This document shows, one piece after another, positions 24,409 to 35,137 of a DNA stretch of 64,000 nucleotides. Location: the NCBI RefSeq assembly GCF_900090305.1, contig NZ_LT607751.1, positions 744,001 to 808,000 on the forward strand. Direction: 5' to 3'. The first letter of the stretch is position 1, and the number at the start of each line of letters is the position of its first letter. Position numbers and translations under genes: made by a program. The DNA is from Micromonospora siamensis (GTDB lineage Bacteria; Actinomycetota; Actinomycetes; Mycobacteriales; Micromonosporaceae). The notes beneath the pieces were generated by a model. That model made no database searches and had not been told where the DNA came from. It worked only from the letters and a program-made list of their open reading frames with translations.

Positions 24409-27000
24409 ATGAACACGGAACGCCTCACCACCAAGAGCCGCGAGACCATCACCGGTGCCGTCGCCCAGGCCAACCAGCGCGGGCACGCCACCGTGGAGCC
24501 CTGGCACCTGCTGCTCGCCCTGCTCGACACCGAGGGTTCGACCGCCGCGGGCCTGCTGCGCGCCGTCGGGGCCGACCCCGCCGAGCTGCGCCGGGTCGCC
24601 CAGCGCTCGGTCGACGCCCTGCCCGCCGCGCGCGGCTCCAGCATCGCCGAGCCCACGCTGGCCCGGGAGTTCGTCAACGCCATCGGCGCCGCCGAGCAGA
24701 TCGCCCGGCCGCTGGGCGACGAGTACACCTCCACCGAGCACCTGCTCGCCGGCCTGGCCCGGGTGGGCGGCGCGGTCTCCGTCGCGCTGCGCAACGCTGG
24801 CGCCACCGAGGAGAACCTGGTCGCCGCCTTCCCGACCGTCCGGGGTGGGGACCGGCGGGTCACCACCGCCGACCCCGAGCAGACCTACCAGGCCCTCGCC
24901 AAGTACGGCGTGGACCTGACCGCCAGCGCCCGCGACGGCAAGATCGACCCGGTGATCGGCCGGGACTCCGAGATCCGCCGGGTCATCCAGGTGCTGTCCC
25001 GGCGTACCAAGAACAACCCGGTGCTGATCGGCGAGCCCGGCGTCGGCAAGACCGCGATCGTCGAGGGCCTCGCCCAGCGGATCGTCGCGGGCGACGTGCC
25101 CGAGTCGCTGCGGGACAAGAAGCTGGTCTCGCTCGACCTCGGCGCGATGGTGGCCGGCGCGCAGTACCGCGGCCAGTTCGAGGAGCGGCTGAAGTCCGTC
25201 CTGGAGGAGATCAAGAACTCCGACGGCCAGGTCATCACCTTCCTCGACGAGCTGCACACCGTCGTCGGTGCCGGCAAGGGCGAGGGCTCGATGGACGCCG
25301 GCAACATGCTCAAGCCGATGCTGGCCCGCGGTGAGCTGCGGATGGTCGGCGCGACCACCCTCGACGAATACCGCGAGCACATCGAGAAGGACCCGGCGCT
25401 GGAGCGGCGCTTCCAGCCGGTCCTGGTCGGCGAGCCGACCATCGAGGACACCATCGGCATCCTGCGCGGCCTCAAGGAGCGCTACGAGGTGCACCACGGC
25501 GTACGCATCACCGACGCCGCCCTGGTCGCCGCCGCCGCGCTCTCCGACCGCTACATCACCGACCGGTTCCTGCCCGACAAGGCGATCGACCTGGTCGACG
25601 AGTCCGCGTCCCGGCTCCGGATGGAGATCGACTCCCGCCCGGTCGAGGTGGACGAGATCGAGCGGGCGGTCCGCCGCCTGGAGATCGAGGAGATGGCGCT
25701 GGCCAAGGAGCCGGACGCCGCCTCCGCCGAGCGGCTGGAGCGGCTGCGCAAGGAGCTGGCCGACAAGCGTGAGCAGCTCACCGCCCTCTCCGAGCGCTGG
25801 CAGCTGGAGAAGAGCCACATCACCAAGCTCTCCACCGCCAAGGAGGAGCTGGAGCGCCTGGGCGGCGAGGCCGAGCGGGCCGAGCGCGACGGTGAGCTGG
25901 AGCGCGCCGCCGAGCTCCGCTACGGCCGGATCCCGGCGCTGAAGGGTGAGCTGGCCCAGGCCGAGGAGGAGCTGGCCCGCATCCAGGCCGACGGCGCCAT
26001 GCTCAAGGAGGAGGTCGGCGCGGACGACATCGCCGCCGTGGTCGCCTCCTGGACCGGCATCCCCGCCGGCCGGCTGCTGGAGGGGGAGACCGCCAAGCTG
26101 CTCCGGATGGAGGAGACGCTGGGATCCCGGGTGGTCGGCCAGGCCGAGGCGGTCAGCGCCGTCTCCGACGCGGTCCGCCGCGCCCGGGCCGGCGTCGCCG
26201 ACCCGGACCGCCCGACCGGCAGCTTCCTCTTCCTCGGCCCGACCGGTGTCGGCAAGACCGAGCTGGCCAAGGCGCTCGCCGAGTTCCTCTTCGACGACGA
26301 GCGGGCCATGGTCCGCATCGACATGAGCGAGTACGGCGAGAAGCACTCCGTCGCCCGCCTGGTCGGCGCCCCGCCCGGTTACGTCGGCTACGAGGAGGGC
26401 GGCCAGCTCACCGAGGCGGTGCGCCGCCGGCCGTACTCGGTGATCCTGCTGGACGAGGTGGAGAAGGCCCACCCGGACGTCTTCGACATCCTGCTCCAGG
26501 TGCTCGACGACGGCCGGCTCACCGACGGCCAGGGCCGTACGGTCGACTTCCGCAACGCGATCCTGATCCTCACCTCCAACCTCGGGTCGTCGGTGATCAG
26601 CGACCTGACGCTGGCCGAGGAGCAGCGCCGGGAGGGCGTCCTCGCGGTGGTCCGGTCGCACTTCAAGCCGGAGTTCCTCAACCGCCTCGACGACATCGTG
26701 GTCTTCGCCGCCCTCCAGGGCGCCGACCTGCGGGCGATCGTGGACATCCAGCTCGACAGGATGCGGCGCCGACTGGCCGACCGCCGGCTGGGCCTGGAGA
26801 TCACCGAACCGGCCCGGGAGTGGCTCGCCGAGCACGGGTACGACCCGATCTACGGCGCCCGGCCGCTGCGCCGGCTGGTCCAGTCGGCGATCGGTGACCA
26901 GCTCGCCAGGGCGCTGCTCGCCGGGCAGATCCGTGACGGGGACACCGTGCGGGTCGACCTCGCCGACAGCAAGGACGCTCTGGCGGTCACCGCCGCCTGA
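24409..27000 (+). CDS. clpB: ATP-dependent disaggregase ClpB
   Basis: 863 aa, normal ClpB length. Clp-N domain ([20 protein letters not shown]), first AAA+ with Walker A GEPGVGKT and Walker [10 protein letters not shown], the long middle coiled coil (about residues 410-530) that contacts DnaK and marks ClpB rather than ClpA/ClpC, and a second AAA+ with GPTGVGKT and [15 protein letters not shown]. It threads aggregated protein together with DnaK-DnaJ-GrpE. GGGGGAG precedes ATG 24409. The HAIR site upstream indicates HspR repression. Confidence 0.97.
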   Translation: MNTERLTTKSRETITGAVAQANQRGHATVEPWHLLLALLDTEGSTAAGLLRAVGADPAELRRVAQRSVDALPAARGSSIAEPTLAREFVNAIGAAEQIARPLGDEYTSTEHLLAGLARVGGAVSVALRNAGATEENLVAAFPTVRGGDRRVTTADPEQTYQALAKYGVDLTASARDGKIDPVIGRDSEIRRVIQVLSRRTKNNPVLIGEPGVGKTAIVEGLAQRIVAGDVPESLRDKKLVSLDLGAMVAGAQYRGQFEERLKSVLEEIKNSDGQVITFLDELHTVVGAGKGEGSMDAGNMLKPMLARGELRMVGATTLDEYREHIEKDPALERRFQPVLVGEPTIEDTIGILRGLKERYEVHHGVRITDAALVAAAALSDRYITDRFLPDKAIDLVDESASRLRMEIDSRPVEVDEIERAVRRLEIEEMALAKEPDAASAERLERLRKELADKREQLTALSERWQLEKSHITKLSTAKEELERLGGEAERAERDGELERAAELRYGRIPALKGELAQAEEELARIQADGAMLKEEVGADDIAAVVASWTGIPAGRLLEGETAKLLRMEETLGSRVVGQAEAVSAVSDAVRRARAGVADPDRPTGSFLFLGPTGVGKTELAKALAEFLFDDERAMVRIDMSEYGEKHSVARLVGAPPGYVGYEEGGQLTEAVRRRPYSVILLDEVEKAHPDVFDILLQVLDDGRLTDGQGRTVDFRNAILILTSNLGSSVISDLTLAEEQRREGVLAVVRSHFKPEFLNRLDDIVVFAALQGADLRAIVDIQLDRMRRRLADRRLGLEITEPAREWLAEHGYDPIYGARPLRRLVQSAIGDQLARALLAGQIRDGDTVRVDLADSKDALAVTAA

Positions 27001-27009
27001 CGCGCGGGT

Positions 27010-27050
27010 AGGGGTCTCTTCCCAACGCTTCCGGCCGGGAAGGGGCCCCT
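27010..27050 (+). terminator. Terminator/REP-like hairpin after clpB
   Basis: Arms 27010-27023 and 27037-27050 (AGGGGNCNCTTCCC type, 12 of 14 matching) around a 13-base loop. A shorter sequence with the same GGGAGGGGGCCCTTCC flavour occurs at 61738-61755, so it may belong to a dispersed palindrome family as well as ending clpB. Confidence 0.5.
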
Positions 27051-27114
27051 GCTCGTCGGGCGGATGCCTTGATCGTGAGGGTGAGGACGCGGCCGGCGGG
27101 GAAAGGATGAGGGC

Positions 27115-27492
27115 ATGTTGGGCATGGGGAAGAAGGACAAGGAACTCGACGCCGCCGTCAAGGAGCTGGCGAAGGCCGACACCGTGGCGTTCGGTGGGGT
27201 CGGCATCGCCTCGCAGGTGCTGCCGGTGACCGAGGCGTACCGGCGGGTCGAGGCGGCGCTCGCCGCGCATCCGCAGGAGGCCCGCAAGCAGGTCCGCTGG
27301 CTGCTCAAGCACGGCTCACCGGCCGGCAAGGCGTACGCGGCGACGCTGCTCCAGGCGGTCGACCCGGAAGCGGGGCGGGACGCCTGGACGGAGTTGCGCG
27401 ACGACAAGGGCGAGTTCACCACCTTCACCGGCTGCGTGATGAACAAGGCCACCCTCCGGGAGTACGCCGCCGACCGCCTCACGGCCGGCTGA
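27115..27492 (+). CDS. Hypothetical protein
   Basis: 125 aa, soluble, helical: MLGMGKKDKELDAAVKELAK, then QVRWLLKHGSPAGKAYAATL and FTGCVMNKATLREYAADRL. The helical pairs look like HEAT-type repeats: a substrate-free scaffold domain is plausible, but no family is assigned. ATG 27115; ATG 27124 is possible. Stands alone between clpB and a membrane-protein gene. Confidence 0.65.
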   Translation: MLGMGKKDKELDAAVKELAKADTVAFGGVGIASQVLPVTEAYRRVEAALAAHPQEARKQVRWLLKHGSPAGKAYAATLLQAVDPEAGRDAWTELRDDKGEFTTFTGCVMNKATLREYAADRLTAG

Positions 27493-27546
27493 GTCCGACC
27501 GGGAACGGGACTGCGGACGGCGGGCCGGAGGCCGTAGCTTTCCGGC

Positions 27547-28413
27547 ATGACGACGACCGAGGACCCACCGGTCCGGCCGCCCCGCCCCCACGTCGTCACC
27601 GTCGCCTTCTGGCTGCAGATCGCGCTGGTGACCGTCCTGCTCCTGCTCGTCGCCCTGGTGGTCTGGCACGCCTTCTACTGGAACGGCGAGATCGACCGGG
27701 CGCTCGCGGCGGTCCCGGACGCCGATCCGGCCGAGGTCGCCGGCGAGCGCAGCTCGAACGTCGTCCCGTCGGCCGTGCTCGGCGGGCTGGCCGTGCTGGT
27801 GGCGCTCGGCTGGGGCATCACCGCGATCGGGGTGCGGCGGGGCAGCAACCCGGCGCGGATCACGACGTTCGTGCTCGGCGGCGCCCTGGCGCTGCTGTGC
27901 ATCGGCCCGGGCTGCTCCGGTGCGCTGCTCGTCCCGTTCTTCATGATCGCCGGGGACCCGGAGGGCGACTACGACGAGTACGACGACCCGGGCGCCGACC
28001 CGGGCGAGTCGAAGTTCCTGGACACCCTGTACAGCTCTTCCACGTACGGCTCGGATGATCTCTTCTTCGGGCTCGGCGGCATCGGCGTGCTCCTGGTCGT
28101 CGGCCTCACCATCGCGGTCGTGGTGCTGCTGCTGACGCCGACGGCGAACCGGTGGTTCAACCCGCGGACCGCCTCGGCGCCGCCCGCGATCGGTTATCCC
28201 GCCCCGGCCGCCTTCGTCCTGCCGCCCGGCTACATGATCTGCCCGGACCCGCGGGCCCACGTTGTTCCCGCCGGTGCCCCGCCCGTCGTCCCGCCGACGT
28301 CGGACGCGACCCCGCCGACGTCGGACGCGAGCCCGGCCGCGACACCGGACGCGGGCACGGAAGCGAGCCCCGGGGCAGACGCCCCACCACCCGACGGTCC
28401 GGGCACCCCCTGA
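27547..28413 (+). CDS. Four-helix membrane protein with Pro/Ala-rich tail
   Basis: 288 aa. Four hydrophobic segments (IALVTVLLLLVALVVW; AVLGGLAVLVALGWGI; ITTFVLGGALALLCIG; IGVLLVVGLTIAVVVLLL), with an acidic Asp/Tyr loop between 3 and 4 (GDYDEYDDPGADPGESK), and a C-terminal Pro/Ala/Asp-rich tail. The pieces NPARITTFVLGG and TPTANRWF recur in two other proteins of this window (34094-35065 and 35138-35746), so it belongs to the same family. Function unknown. Confidence 0.72.
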   Translation: MTTTEDPPVRPPRPHVVTVAFWLQIALVTVLLLLVALVVWHAFYWNGEIDRALAAVPDADPAEVAGERSSNVVPSAVLGGLAVLVALGWGITAIGVRRGSNPARITTFVLGGALALLCIGPGCSGALLVPFFMIAGDPEGDYDEYDDPGADPGESKFLDTLYSSSTYGSDDLFFGLGGIGVLLVVGLTIAVVVLLLTPTANRWFNPRTASAPPAIGYPAPAAFVLPPGYMICPDPRAHVVPAGAPPVVPPTSDATPPTSDASPAATPDAGTEASPGADAPPPDGPGTP

Positions 28414-28573
28414 CCCGGCCCACCGGCGTGCGGCCTGGTCGACGGGGCTGACCGGCTGAGTCGACCGGGCAGAGTCGGCTCCGTCACTGTTCGGTCACTC
28501 AGGATTCCTCCGCTGTCGCAGGATGCGGGCGGTTGTTACCGTCACCGCGACGCACGTGGGGAGGGCGGTCGGG

Positions 28574-29206
28574 GTGGATCGTGATCTGGGGTACCTGGTC
28601 CTGGCGCTGGGATGTCTGCTGGCGGTGGCCGGTGTGGTGATCGCCGTGGTGGCGGTGCTGCGCTCGCGGTCCCGGCCGCGCGCCCGCAGCGGCCCGGCCG
28701 ACCCGTTCCGGGACACCGACGCCGACGCGCTGCGCGGTGACCCGCGCGGCCTCAAGCCGGGCGACATCGTCGAGATCCGGGGCGCGTCGTACGCGGTCCG
28801 CGGCTCGGTGCACCTGGTCGAGGGGGCGTGGAGCTGGGCGGAGCACCTGCTCGACGACGCGGCCGGCGCGAAGCGTTGGGTCTCCGTGGAGGAGGACCCG
28901 GACCTGGAGCTGGTGCTCTGGACGGCGGAGCCGGGCGCCACCCTCACCCCGGGCGCGCCCACCCTGGACTTCGACGGCCGCCGGTACTCCTGGGAGGAGT
29001 CCGGCCAGGCCCGCTACTCGGCCACCGGCAGCACCGGGCTGGACCCGAGCGGCACGGTCCGCTACCACGACTACCGCGCCCAGGGCGGTGCCCGACTCGC
29101 CTTCGAGGCGTACGGGGAGGCCGGCTGGGAGGTGGCCCGCGGCGAGCAGCTGCACCGGGCCGAGGTGATGATCTACCCGCAGGGCGGCCCGGAGAAGGTG
29201 GCCTGA
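28574..29206 (+). CDS. DUF4178 protein with N-terminal membrane helix
   Basis: 210 aa. One N-terminal membrane segment (LVLALGCLLAVAGVVIAVVA), a basic stretch, then a DUF4178 domain (about residues 50-200; LKPGDIVEIRGASYAVRGSV, WSWAEHLLDD, WVSVEEDPDLELVLW). GTG 28574 is chosen because GGGGAGG lies 9 bases ahead. First gene of a tight cluster with DUF2617, DUF4247, DUF350 and an aminopropyltransferase; in actinomycetes these families occur together. DUF4178 has no established activity. Confidence 0.82.
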   Translation: MDRDLGYLVLALGCLLAVAGVVIAVVAVLRSRSRPRARSGPADPFRDTDADALRGDPRGLKPGDIVEIRGASYAVRGSVHLVEGAWSWAEHLLDDAAGAKRWVSVEEDPDLELVLWTAEPGATLTPGAPTLDFDGRRYSWEESGQARYSATGSTGLDPSGTVRYHDYRAQGGARLAFEAYGEAGWEVARGEQLHRAEVMIYPQGGPEKVA

Positions 29207-29208
29207 GC

Positions 29209-29703
29209 GTGCTCGTCACCCTGCACGCCCCGTACGTCGACACCAGCGCCGCCGACCTGAGCCTGACCCTGGGTGGTCCGGAACGACCCGCGCTGCACGT
29301 CCGGGAGCTGACCCTGCCCGACGGGCCGGCCCTGCGGCTGCGCCTGCTCGGCGCCTCGCACCAGGTCGTCTGCGGCGAACTCACCGAGACGGTGGCCTGC
29401 CTGCCGGGGCGGCCACCCGCGCTGCCCGCGGCGCTGCACGACGAGGCGACCGGCTACCGGTTCACCGCCGTGGTGCTCCGGCCACCCGGCGACGGGCTGC
29501 GCGCCCGGGTCGCCGCGCTCCGCGCCGAACTGGCCGGCGACCCGTACGCGCTGGTCGGGGTCTTTCCCGGCGACCCCGACGCGGTGACCGCGCTGGCCGT
29601 CCGGCCACGGATGCCGGACGGGTCGGTGGCCTGGCGCACCTGGCACGCGTACCCGCAGACCAACGAACTGGTCCTGACCGAGACGGCGGTGGTAACCCGA
29701 TGA
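29209..29703 (+). CDS. DUF2617 protein
   Basis: 164 aa soluble protein, two bases after the DUF4178 stop. Segments matching DUF2617: LHAPYVDTSAADLSLTLGG, LRLRLLGASHQVVCGELTET and WRTWHAYPQTNELVLTETAV. GTG 29209. Its stop overlaps the DUF4247 start (ATGA). No biochemical role is known; the cluster suggests a membrane or polyamine-related function. Confidence 0.82.
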   Translation: MLVTLHAPYVDTSAADLSLTLGGPERPALHVRELTLPDGPALRLRLLGASHQVVCGELTETVACLPGRPPALPAALHDEATGYRFTAVVLRPPGDGLRARVAALRAELAGDPYALVGVFPGDPDAVTALAVRPRMPDGSVAWRTWHAYPQTNELVLTETAVVTR

Positions 29704-30125
29704 CGTACCGACGGTGGTTCGTGCTGGGGGTGGCGTTCGCCGTGATCGGCGCGCTGGTCGCGGCCTTCGCGATCTTCTACGGCAACTTCTCGCCGCGCGG
29801 CTACGTGCAGGACCACTACACCCGGGCCGCCTCCCGGGACATCGACTCGAACGCGGTCGCGTACACGTCGAACCGGGCGCCCAGCCAGGTCGCGAAGGAC
29901 GTCACCGGCGCCTGGAAGCCGGCCGACCAGTACGTCGACGGCAGCGGCGTCTACCTGCGCTACGACGACGACTCGGTGGTGATCCTGCCGATCGCCACCG
30001 GCTCGGTGATCCTGCTGGAACGGATGCGGACCGCGTACCCGCGCTACCACTCCACGGTGGGCAGCTACTGGGGTTGGGGTCGGGGCAGCACCGTGCGGGG
30101 TGGCGGCCCCGGCGCCGGCAAGTGA
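29700..30125 (+). CDS. DUF4247 protein
   Basis: 141 aa with one N-terminal membrane segment (FVLGVAFAVIGALVAAFAIF) and a short extracytoplasmic domain: FSPRGYVQDHYTRAASRDID, VYLRYDDDSVVILPIATGSV and a Gly-rich end. Starts inside the DUF2617 stop codon, so it is translationally coupled. Function unknown. Confidence 0.82.
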   Translation: MTYRRWFVLGVAFAVIGALVAAFAIFYGNFSPRGYVQDHYTRAASRDIDSNAVAYTSNRAPSQVAKDVTGAWKPADQYVDGSGVYLRYDDDSVVILPIATGSVILLERMRTAYPRYHSTVGSYWGWGRGSTVRGGGPGAGK

Positions 30126-30157
30126 CCCGATCCGACGAGAGAATCCTGGAGTTCCCT

Positions 30158-30580
30158 GTGCAGAACCTGGTCACCGATCTGGTCGTCACGCTCGCCTACG
30201 GCGCGGTCGGCGTGGTGCTGATGGCCGTCGGCTACCTGCTGGTCGACCTGGCCACCCCCGGCAAGCTCCACGAGCTGATCTGGGCGCAGCGCAACCGCAA
30301 CGCCGCGCTGCTGCTCGCCTCGAACCTGGCCGGCGTCGGCACCATCGTGGTGGCCGCGATCGCCGCCAGCGCCGACGACTTCGCCCTCGGCCTGGTCGGC
30401 GCGGCCGCGTACGGGCTGCTCGGGCTGCTGATCATGGCCGCCGCGTTCGTGCTCCTGGACCTGGCCACCCCGGGCCGGCTCGGTGAGATCCTGGTCGACC
30501 CGGAGCCGCACCCCGCCGTCTGGGTCTCCGGCGTCGTCCACCTCGCCACCGGCGCGATCATCGCCGCCGCGATCAGCTGA
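30158..30580 (+). CDS. DUF350 membrane protein
   Basis: 140 aa, four membrane helices arranged as an internal duplication: GYLLVDLATPGKLHELIW in the first half and AFVLLDLATPGRLGEILV in the second. This duplicated pattern is the DUF350 (UPF0719) signature. GTG 30158 follows CTGGAG by 8 bases. The stop overlaps the next start (TGATG). Confidence 0.87.
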   Translation: MQNLVTDLVVTLAYGAVGVVLMAVGYLLVDLATPGKLHELIWAQRNRNAALLLASNLAGVGTIVVAAIAASADDFALGLVGAAAYGLLGLLIMAAAFVLLDLATPGRLGEILVDPEPHPAVWVSGVVHLATGAIIAAAIS

Positions 30581-31389
30581 TGGCCGGTGCGGACCGCGGC
30601 ACGACCGGCGCGAAGAACCCGGTGAGCAGCGCCAAGGCGCCGGCGTGGAAGCACGTGCTGTTCTCGGTCGTCCTGTTCGGTGTGCTCGCCGCCTGCATCC
30701 TCGGCTCGATCTTCGGCGGTGGCGACTCCGGCACCGACGTGCCGGCCCCGGCCGCCGACGAGCGGGCCGACACCGTGCCGCTGCTCGCCCGGGCCACCGC
30801 TGACCAGGGCATCTGCTACGGCTGGTCGCTGACCGAGGGCTGGGGCTCCGACCCGGTGAACGTGGGCTCCAACCTCGGCGACGGGGTGGCGGTGGAGGAC
30901 AACCCGTCCTGCCCGCGCTGGGTACAGGTCGTCGCCGAGATCAACTACACCTCGGCGAGCAGCGAGAGCAGCGACTCCGCAGTCGTCCGGGTCACCGGCT
31001 CCGAGGACATCGGGTACGCCGAACTGTCCACCGTCCGATCCGGGCTCGAACGACTCGGGCTGGACGAGGACGCCTTCGTCGACGACCCCGGCTGGGCGGT
31101 CACCCGGGCCGCGGTGATGCTGCCGCTGCTCGCCGTCGAGGCGGGGCTCGCCCAGCCGGCCGCCACCCCCAGCGCCGGTCCGGTCAGCCCGACGCCGCTG
31201 CCCGCCGCGGGCAACGACTTCCTCCGCGACCGGTGGGGCTGGCTGGTCGCCACGTTCGGGCTGCTGCTGCTCGCCGCGCTGCTGCTGACCGTCGGAGTGG
31301 TGCAGCGCCGCCGCCAGCTTCGCGAGGCGGTGCCCGCGCAGCGCGCTGGGGCGGGCACGGCGGGGCCGCGTACCCGGGAGAACGCGTGA
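30580..31389 (+). CDS. Membrane protein of unknown family in the aminopropyltransferase cluster
   Basis: 269 aa. Two membrane segments ([20 protein letters not shown] near residue 35 and [20 protein letters not shown] near 225) flank an extracytoplasmic domain with two Cys (GICYGWSL and PSCPRW), possibly a disulfide. C-terminal cytoplasmic tail is basic. Overlaps DUF350 by one base and the aminopropyltransferase by 4 bases (GTGA), so it is an integral part of the operon. No function can be assigned. Confidence 0.72.
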   Translation: MAGADRGTTGAKNPVSSAKAPAWKHVLFSVVLFGVLAACILGSIFGGGDSGTDVPAPAADERADTVPLLARATADQGICYGWSLTEGWGSDPVNVGSNLGDGVAVEDNPSCPRWVQVVAEINYTSASSESSDSAVVRVTGSEDIGYAELSTVRSGLERLGLDEDAFVDDPGWAVTRAAVMLPLLAVEAGLAQPAATPSAGPVSPTPLPAAGNDFLRDRWGWLVATFGLLLLAALLLTVGVVQRRRQLREAVPAQRAGAGTAGPRTRENA

Positions 31390-32957
31390 CCACCGACGTG
31401 CCGGCCGCCCCCGCGCGGTGGCGGGCGGCCCGCGCCGGGGTGCTGGTCGCGGTCTTCGTCTGCGCGGCCTGCGGCCTGGTGTACGAGCTGGCGTTGGTCG
31501 CCCTCGGCAGCTACCTGATCGGCGACGCGGTCGGCCAGGCGTCGATCGTGCTCGGCGTGATGGTCTTCGCGATGGGCGTCGGCGCGCTCGCCGCGAAGCC
31601 GTTGCAGTCCCGGGCCGCCGCCGCGTTCGCCCTGATCGAGCTGCTGCTCGCCCTCTTCGGCGGGCTGTCGGTCCTCGGCCTCTACGCCGCGTTCGCCTGG
31701 CTGGACCTCTACGGCCCGGCCCTGGTCGGCACCGCGTTCCTGCTCGGCCTGCTGATCGGTGCGGAGATCCCGCTGCTGATGGTGATGCTGCAACGCATCC
31801 GGGAGCAGTCCGCCGGCAGCGCGGTGGCCGACCTGTTCGCCGCCGACTACGTCGGTGCGCTGCTCGGCGGACTGGCCTTCCCGTTCCTGCTGATCCCGGT
31901 CTTCGGCCAGCTCAAGGGCGCCCTGGTCGTCGGCGCGGTGAACGCGGTCGCCGGCCTGGCACTGGTCTGCACGGTCTTCCGTCGGGACCTGAGCCGCCGG
32001 GCCCGCGCCGCGCTCGGCGCCGGCGCCGTCGTGGTCGCTCTCTGCCTCGGGTACGCCTGGATCACCGCCGCCGACTTCGAGGTGACCGCCCGGCAGCAGC
32101 TCTACCGGGACCCGGTGGTGCACGCCGAACGCAGCCGTTACCAGGAGATCGTGCTGACCCGGTCGGTACGCGAGGTCGGCCACGCCGACACCGACCTGCG
32201 GCTCTTCCTCAACGGCGACCTCCAGTTCAGCTCCGTCGACGAGTACCGCTACCACGAGTCGCTGGTGCACCCGGCGATGCGCGGCCCGCACGGCGAGGTG
32301 CTGGTGCTCGGCGCCGGGGACGGGCTCGCGGTGCGGGAACTGCTGAAGTACCCCGACGTCCGCCGGATCACCGTGGTCGACCTCGACCCGGCGGTCGTGC
32401 GGATCGCCCGCACCGAGCCGCAACTGCGGGCCCTCAACGGCAACTCGTTCGCCGACCCGCGGGTACGGGTGCTCAACGTCGACGCGTTCGGCTGGCTGCG
32501 TACCGCCACCGACCGGTTCGACGTGGTGGTGGCCGACCTGCCCGACCCGGACGAGACGGCCACCGCCAAGCTCTACAGCGTCGAGTTCTACGCGCTGATC
32601 CGCTCCGTCCTGGCACCCGGCGCGCGGCTGGTGGTGCAGTCCGGCTCGCCGTACTTCGCGCCCCGGTCGTACTGGTCGATCGAGGCGTCGGTACGCGCCG
32701 CCGGCTTCGCCACCGTGCCGTACCACGTGGACGTGCCGAGCTTCGGCGACTGGGGGTTCGTGCTCGCCGCGCCGGGCACCGTCCCGCCCGCGCTGGCGCT
32801 GCCCGACGACGCGCCACCGCTGCGCTTCCTCACCCCGGCGGTGCTCGCCGCGGCGGCCACCTTCCCCGCCGACCGGGGCCGGCTCGACGTACCCGCCTCC
32901 ACGTTGTTGCAGCCCAGGGTCCTGGAGTACGCCCGAACGGAGTGGCGCGGCTACTAG
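31386..32957 (+). CDS. Membrane-embedded polyamine aminopropyltransferase (spermidine-synthase-like)
   Basis: 523 aa. N-terminal half: about seven membrane helices ([20 protein letters not shown] onward). C-terminal half: spermidine-synthase fold with [20 protein letters not shown], the nucleotide-binding [18 protein letters not shown], acidic VVDLDPAVV and the catalytic-loop region [19 protein letters not shown]. The family transfers aminopropyl groups from decarboxylated S-adenosylmethionine to diamines; membrane-bound forms are common in Actinobacteria, and their true acceptor is often unknown. Last gene of the coupled six-gene cluster. Confidence 0.88.
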   Translation: MTTDVPAAPARWRAARAGVLVAVFVCAACGLVYELALVALGSYLIGDAVGQASIVLGVMVFAMGVGALAAKPLQSRAAAAFALIELLLALFGGLSVLGLYAAFAWLDLYGPALVGTAFLLGLLIGAEIPLLMVMLQRIREQSAGSAVADLFAADYVGALLGGLAFPFLLIPVFGQLKGALVVGAVNAVAGLALVCTVFRRDLSRRARAALGAGAVVVALCLGYAWITAADFEVTARQQLYRDPVVHAERSRYQEIVLTRSVREVGHADTDLRLFLNGDLQFSSVDEYRYHESLVHPAMRGPHGEVLVLGAGDGLAVRELLKYPDVRRITVVDLDPAVVRIARTEPQLRALNGNSFADPRVRVLNVDAFGWLRTATDRFDVVVADLPDPDETATAKLYSVEFYALIRSVLAPGARLVVQSGSPYFAPRSYWSIEASVRAAGFATVPYHVDVPSFGDWGFVLAAPGTVPPALALPDDAPPLRFLTPAVLAAAATFPADRGRLDVPASTLLQPRVLEYARTEWRGY

Positions 32958-32966
32958 GTTCGGGGC

Positions 32967-34010
32967 ATGTCGCCCGCCCGCCGTCCACCCCGCCCCGGGT
33001 GGGGCTGGCTGCTCCGGCGGGTGCCCACCCGGGCGGTCGACGCGGCGGCTTACCTCCAGGCGTTCGTGCTCTCCGGAGTGGTCACCGTGCTGGCCGTCCG
33101 GGCGTACCTCCAGGCCACCGGCTATCCCAAGCTCGGCGGCGGCGGCCTGCACATCGCGCACGTGCTCTGGGGTGGGCTGCTGCTCGCCGTCGGGCTCGGC
33201 ACCGTGCTGGTCTTCCTCGGCGGCGGTCCCCGGACGGCCGGCGCGATCATCGGCGGGATCGGCTTCGGGCTCTTCATCGACGAGGTGGGCAAGTTCGTCA
33301 CCACCCGGACCGACTACTTCTACGCCCCCGCCGCCGGCATCATCTACGGCGCGTTCGCCCTGCTGGTCGTCCTCACCCAGGCGGTACGCGGCCGGATCCG
33401 GCTGACTCCCGCCGAGCGGGCGGCGAACGCGCTGGACATGGTGCTCGGGGGGCTGCCGGGCGGGCTGACCGACCGGCGACGCGCGGCGGTACGGCGGCTG
33501 GCCCGGGGCTCCGGCGCGCAGGTCGAGGCGGCGCTCGCCACACTGCTCGACGCGGTGCCCCGGCGCGAGCCGCCCCCGGTGCGGTTCTGGCGACGCTGGG
33601 CCGACCGGTCCCGCCGACTGGTGGTCTGGCTGACCGAGCGCCGCTGGCTGGTCTGGCCGGTGGTGATCTACCTGCTGGTCGAGCCGGCGGCGACGGTGCT
33701 CGCGGTGGTGCTGGACGTCGCCACCGGCGAGTTGGACCGGGAGCGCGAGTGGGGCGCCGTCATCGGTGTCCTGATCGCCGCGCTGATCACCGGCACGCTG
33801 AGCATCCGGGGCGCGCTGCGGCTGCGCCGGGACCGGCTCGACGCGTTCCGGCTGTTCAAGCTGGCCCTCCTGGTCGACCTGCTGTTCGGGCAGGTCTTCA
33901 ACTTCACCGTCAACCAGTTCGGCGCGGTGGTCAACCTGGCCGTCGACCTGTTCCTGCTCGGGGTGGTGACCGCCGAGCACCGCCGGCTCCGCGGCGCCGT
34001 CGCCGACTGA
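32967..34010 (+). CDS. Polytopic membrane protein, unknown function
   Basis: 347 aa with about eight membrane segments ([70 protein letters not shown], then [62 protein letters not shown]). A soluble linker lies around residues 140-220. The intramembrane FIDEVGK and [16 protein letters not shown] segments carry charged or polar residues that could form a transport path. Begins 9 bases after the aminopropyltransferase gene and may share its transcript. Confidence 0.72.
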   Translation: MSPARRPPRPGWGWLLRRVPTRAVDAAAYLQAFVLSGVVTVLAVRAYLQATGYPKLGGGGLHIAHVLWGGLLLAVGLGTVLVFLGGGPRTAGAIIGGIGFGLFIDEVGKFVTTRTDYFYAPAAGIIYGAFALLVVLTQAVRGRIRLTPAERAANALDMVLGGLPGGLTDRRRAAVRRLARGSGAQVEAALATLLDAVPRREPPPVRFWRRWADRSRRLVVWLTERRWLVWPVVIYLLVEPAATVLAVVLDVATGELDREREWGAVIGVLIAALITGTLSIRGALRLRRDRLDAFRLFKLALLVDLLFGQVFNFTVNQFGAVVNLAVDLFLLGVVTAEHRRLRGAVAD

Positions 34011-34093
34011 AACCCGGCGGGTCCGCTCCCTTCCGTCGTGCCCGGTTGGCCCACGGTCGATACGGTGTGGGCGCGATCCAGGAAGGGAGAACC

Positions 34094-35065
34094 GTGGTCG
34101 ATTCCCAGAGCACACCGCCGGCCCGCGTACGGCCGTCCGTCGTGACGATTTCGAGTTACCTGCTGATGGCGGTGGCCGCCATCCAGCTGATCAACCTGAT
34201 GATCAGCCTCATCACCGCCGGCAAGACCCGCGACGTGCTGAAGGACGCCTACTCGGGCAGCAGCGCCGAGGGCGCCGAGGCGGTCGGAGACATCGCCTTC
34301 GCCGCCATGATCGGTGGCGCGATCCTGGGGCTGCTGATCGCGATCGCCCTGGTGGTGCTGGCGCTACTCAACAACCGGGGCCGCAACGGCGCCCGGATCA
34401 CCACCTGGGTGCTCGGCGGCATCATGGTCTGCTGCACCGGCGGTGGCCTGGCCGGCAACGCGACGGGCGGCTTCGTCAACAGCGCCGGCACCTCCAGCGA
34501 CGGCACCATGCCCAGCGCCGAGGAGGTCCAGCGCCGGCTGGAGGAGGTGCTGCCCTCCTGGGTCCAGCCGGTGAGCACCCTGCTCGGTGTGCTCAGCCTG
34601 CTCGGCCTGCTCGCGGCGCTGATCCTGCTGGCCCTGCCGCAGGCCAACGAGTTCTTCCGCAAGCCCGGGCACGGTGGGGAGCCGCCGGTCGGCTACCCGG
34701 GCTACCCGGGTTACCCGCAGGGCGGCCAGCCGGGTTACCCGCAGCCGGGCTACCCGGGGCAGCCGGGCTACCCGGGGCAGCCGGGTTACCCGGGGCAGCC
34801 GGGCTACCCGCAGCCGGGCCAGCCGTCGTACCCGGGGCAGCCGCCGTACCCGGGCCAGCCGGGGCAGCCGGAGTCCGGCCAGCCGGGCTGGCCGCCGGCA
34901 CCGGGTCAGCCGGGTCAGCCCGGCCAGGCTGGACAGCCGGGGCAGCCGCAGGGGCACGAGCAGTGGCAGCCGCCGGCCGCGCCCTCGTCCGGCCCGGACC
35001 AGCCGCCGACCCTGGACCAGCCGCCGACCGACCGGTCCGACCCGGAGCGGCCGGCCGGAAGCTGA
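34094..35065 (+). CDS. Four-helix membrane protein with Tyr-Pro-Gly-Gln repeat tail
   Basis: 323 aa. Four hydrophobic segments ([76 protein letters not shown]), then a C-terminal tail of about 130 residues with YPGQPG and GQPGQP repeats, likely disordered and sticky. GTG 34094 follows GGAAGGGAG. Shares [19 protein letters not shown] and LPQANEFF with the adjacent smaller gene and with 27547-28413: a duplicated family. Function unknown. Confidence 0.75.
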   Translation: MVDSQSTPPARVRPSVVTISSYLLMAVAAIQLINLMISLITAGKTRDVLKDAYSGSSAEGAEAVGDIAFAAMIGGAILGLLIAIALVVLALLNNRGRNGARITTWVLGGIMVCCTGGGLAGNATGGFVNSAGTSSDGTMPSAEEVQRRLEEVLPSWVQPVSTLLGVLSLLGLLAALILLALPQANEFFRKPGHGGEPPVGYPGYPGYPQGGQPGYPQPGYPGQPGYPGQPGYPGQPGYPQPGQPSYPGQPPYPGQPGQPESGQPGWPPAPGQPGQPGQAGQPGQPQGHEQWQPPAAPSSGPDQPPTLDQPPTDRSDPERPAGS

Positions 35066-35137
35066 CGCACCGATAAGCGCGACGCCGACGATCCCTCCGA
35101 GTAGGTTGCAACCCGACGCCTACCGGAGGGACCCGTC

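Noticed and set aside
34680..34940. Regular 18-base repeats suggesting a CRISPR or minisatellite
   Set aside because: They are in-frame codon repeats for YPGQPG inside a coding tail; there are no unique spacers.
31418..35065. 1215-codon plus-strand frame joining several genes
   Set aside because: Only the last part (from GTG 34094) has family-like sequence; the rest is an out-of-frame reading of the aminopropyltransferase and membrane-protein genes.
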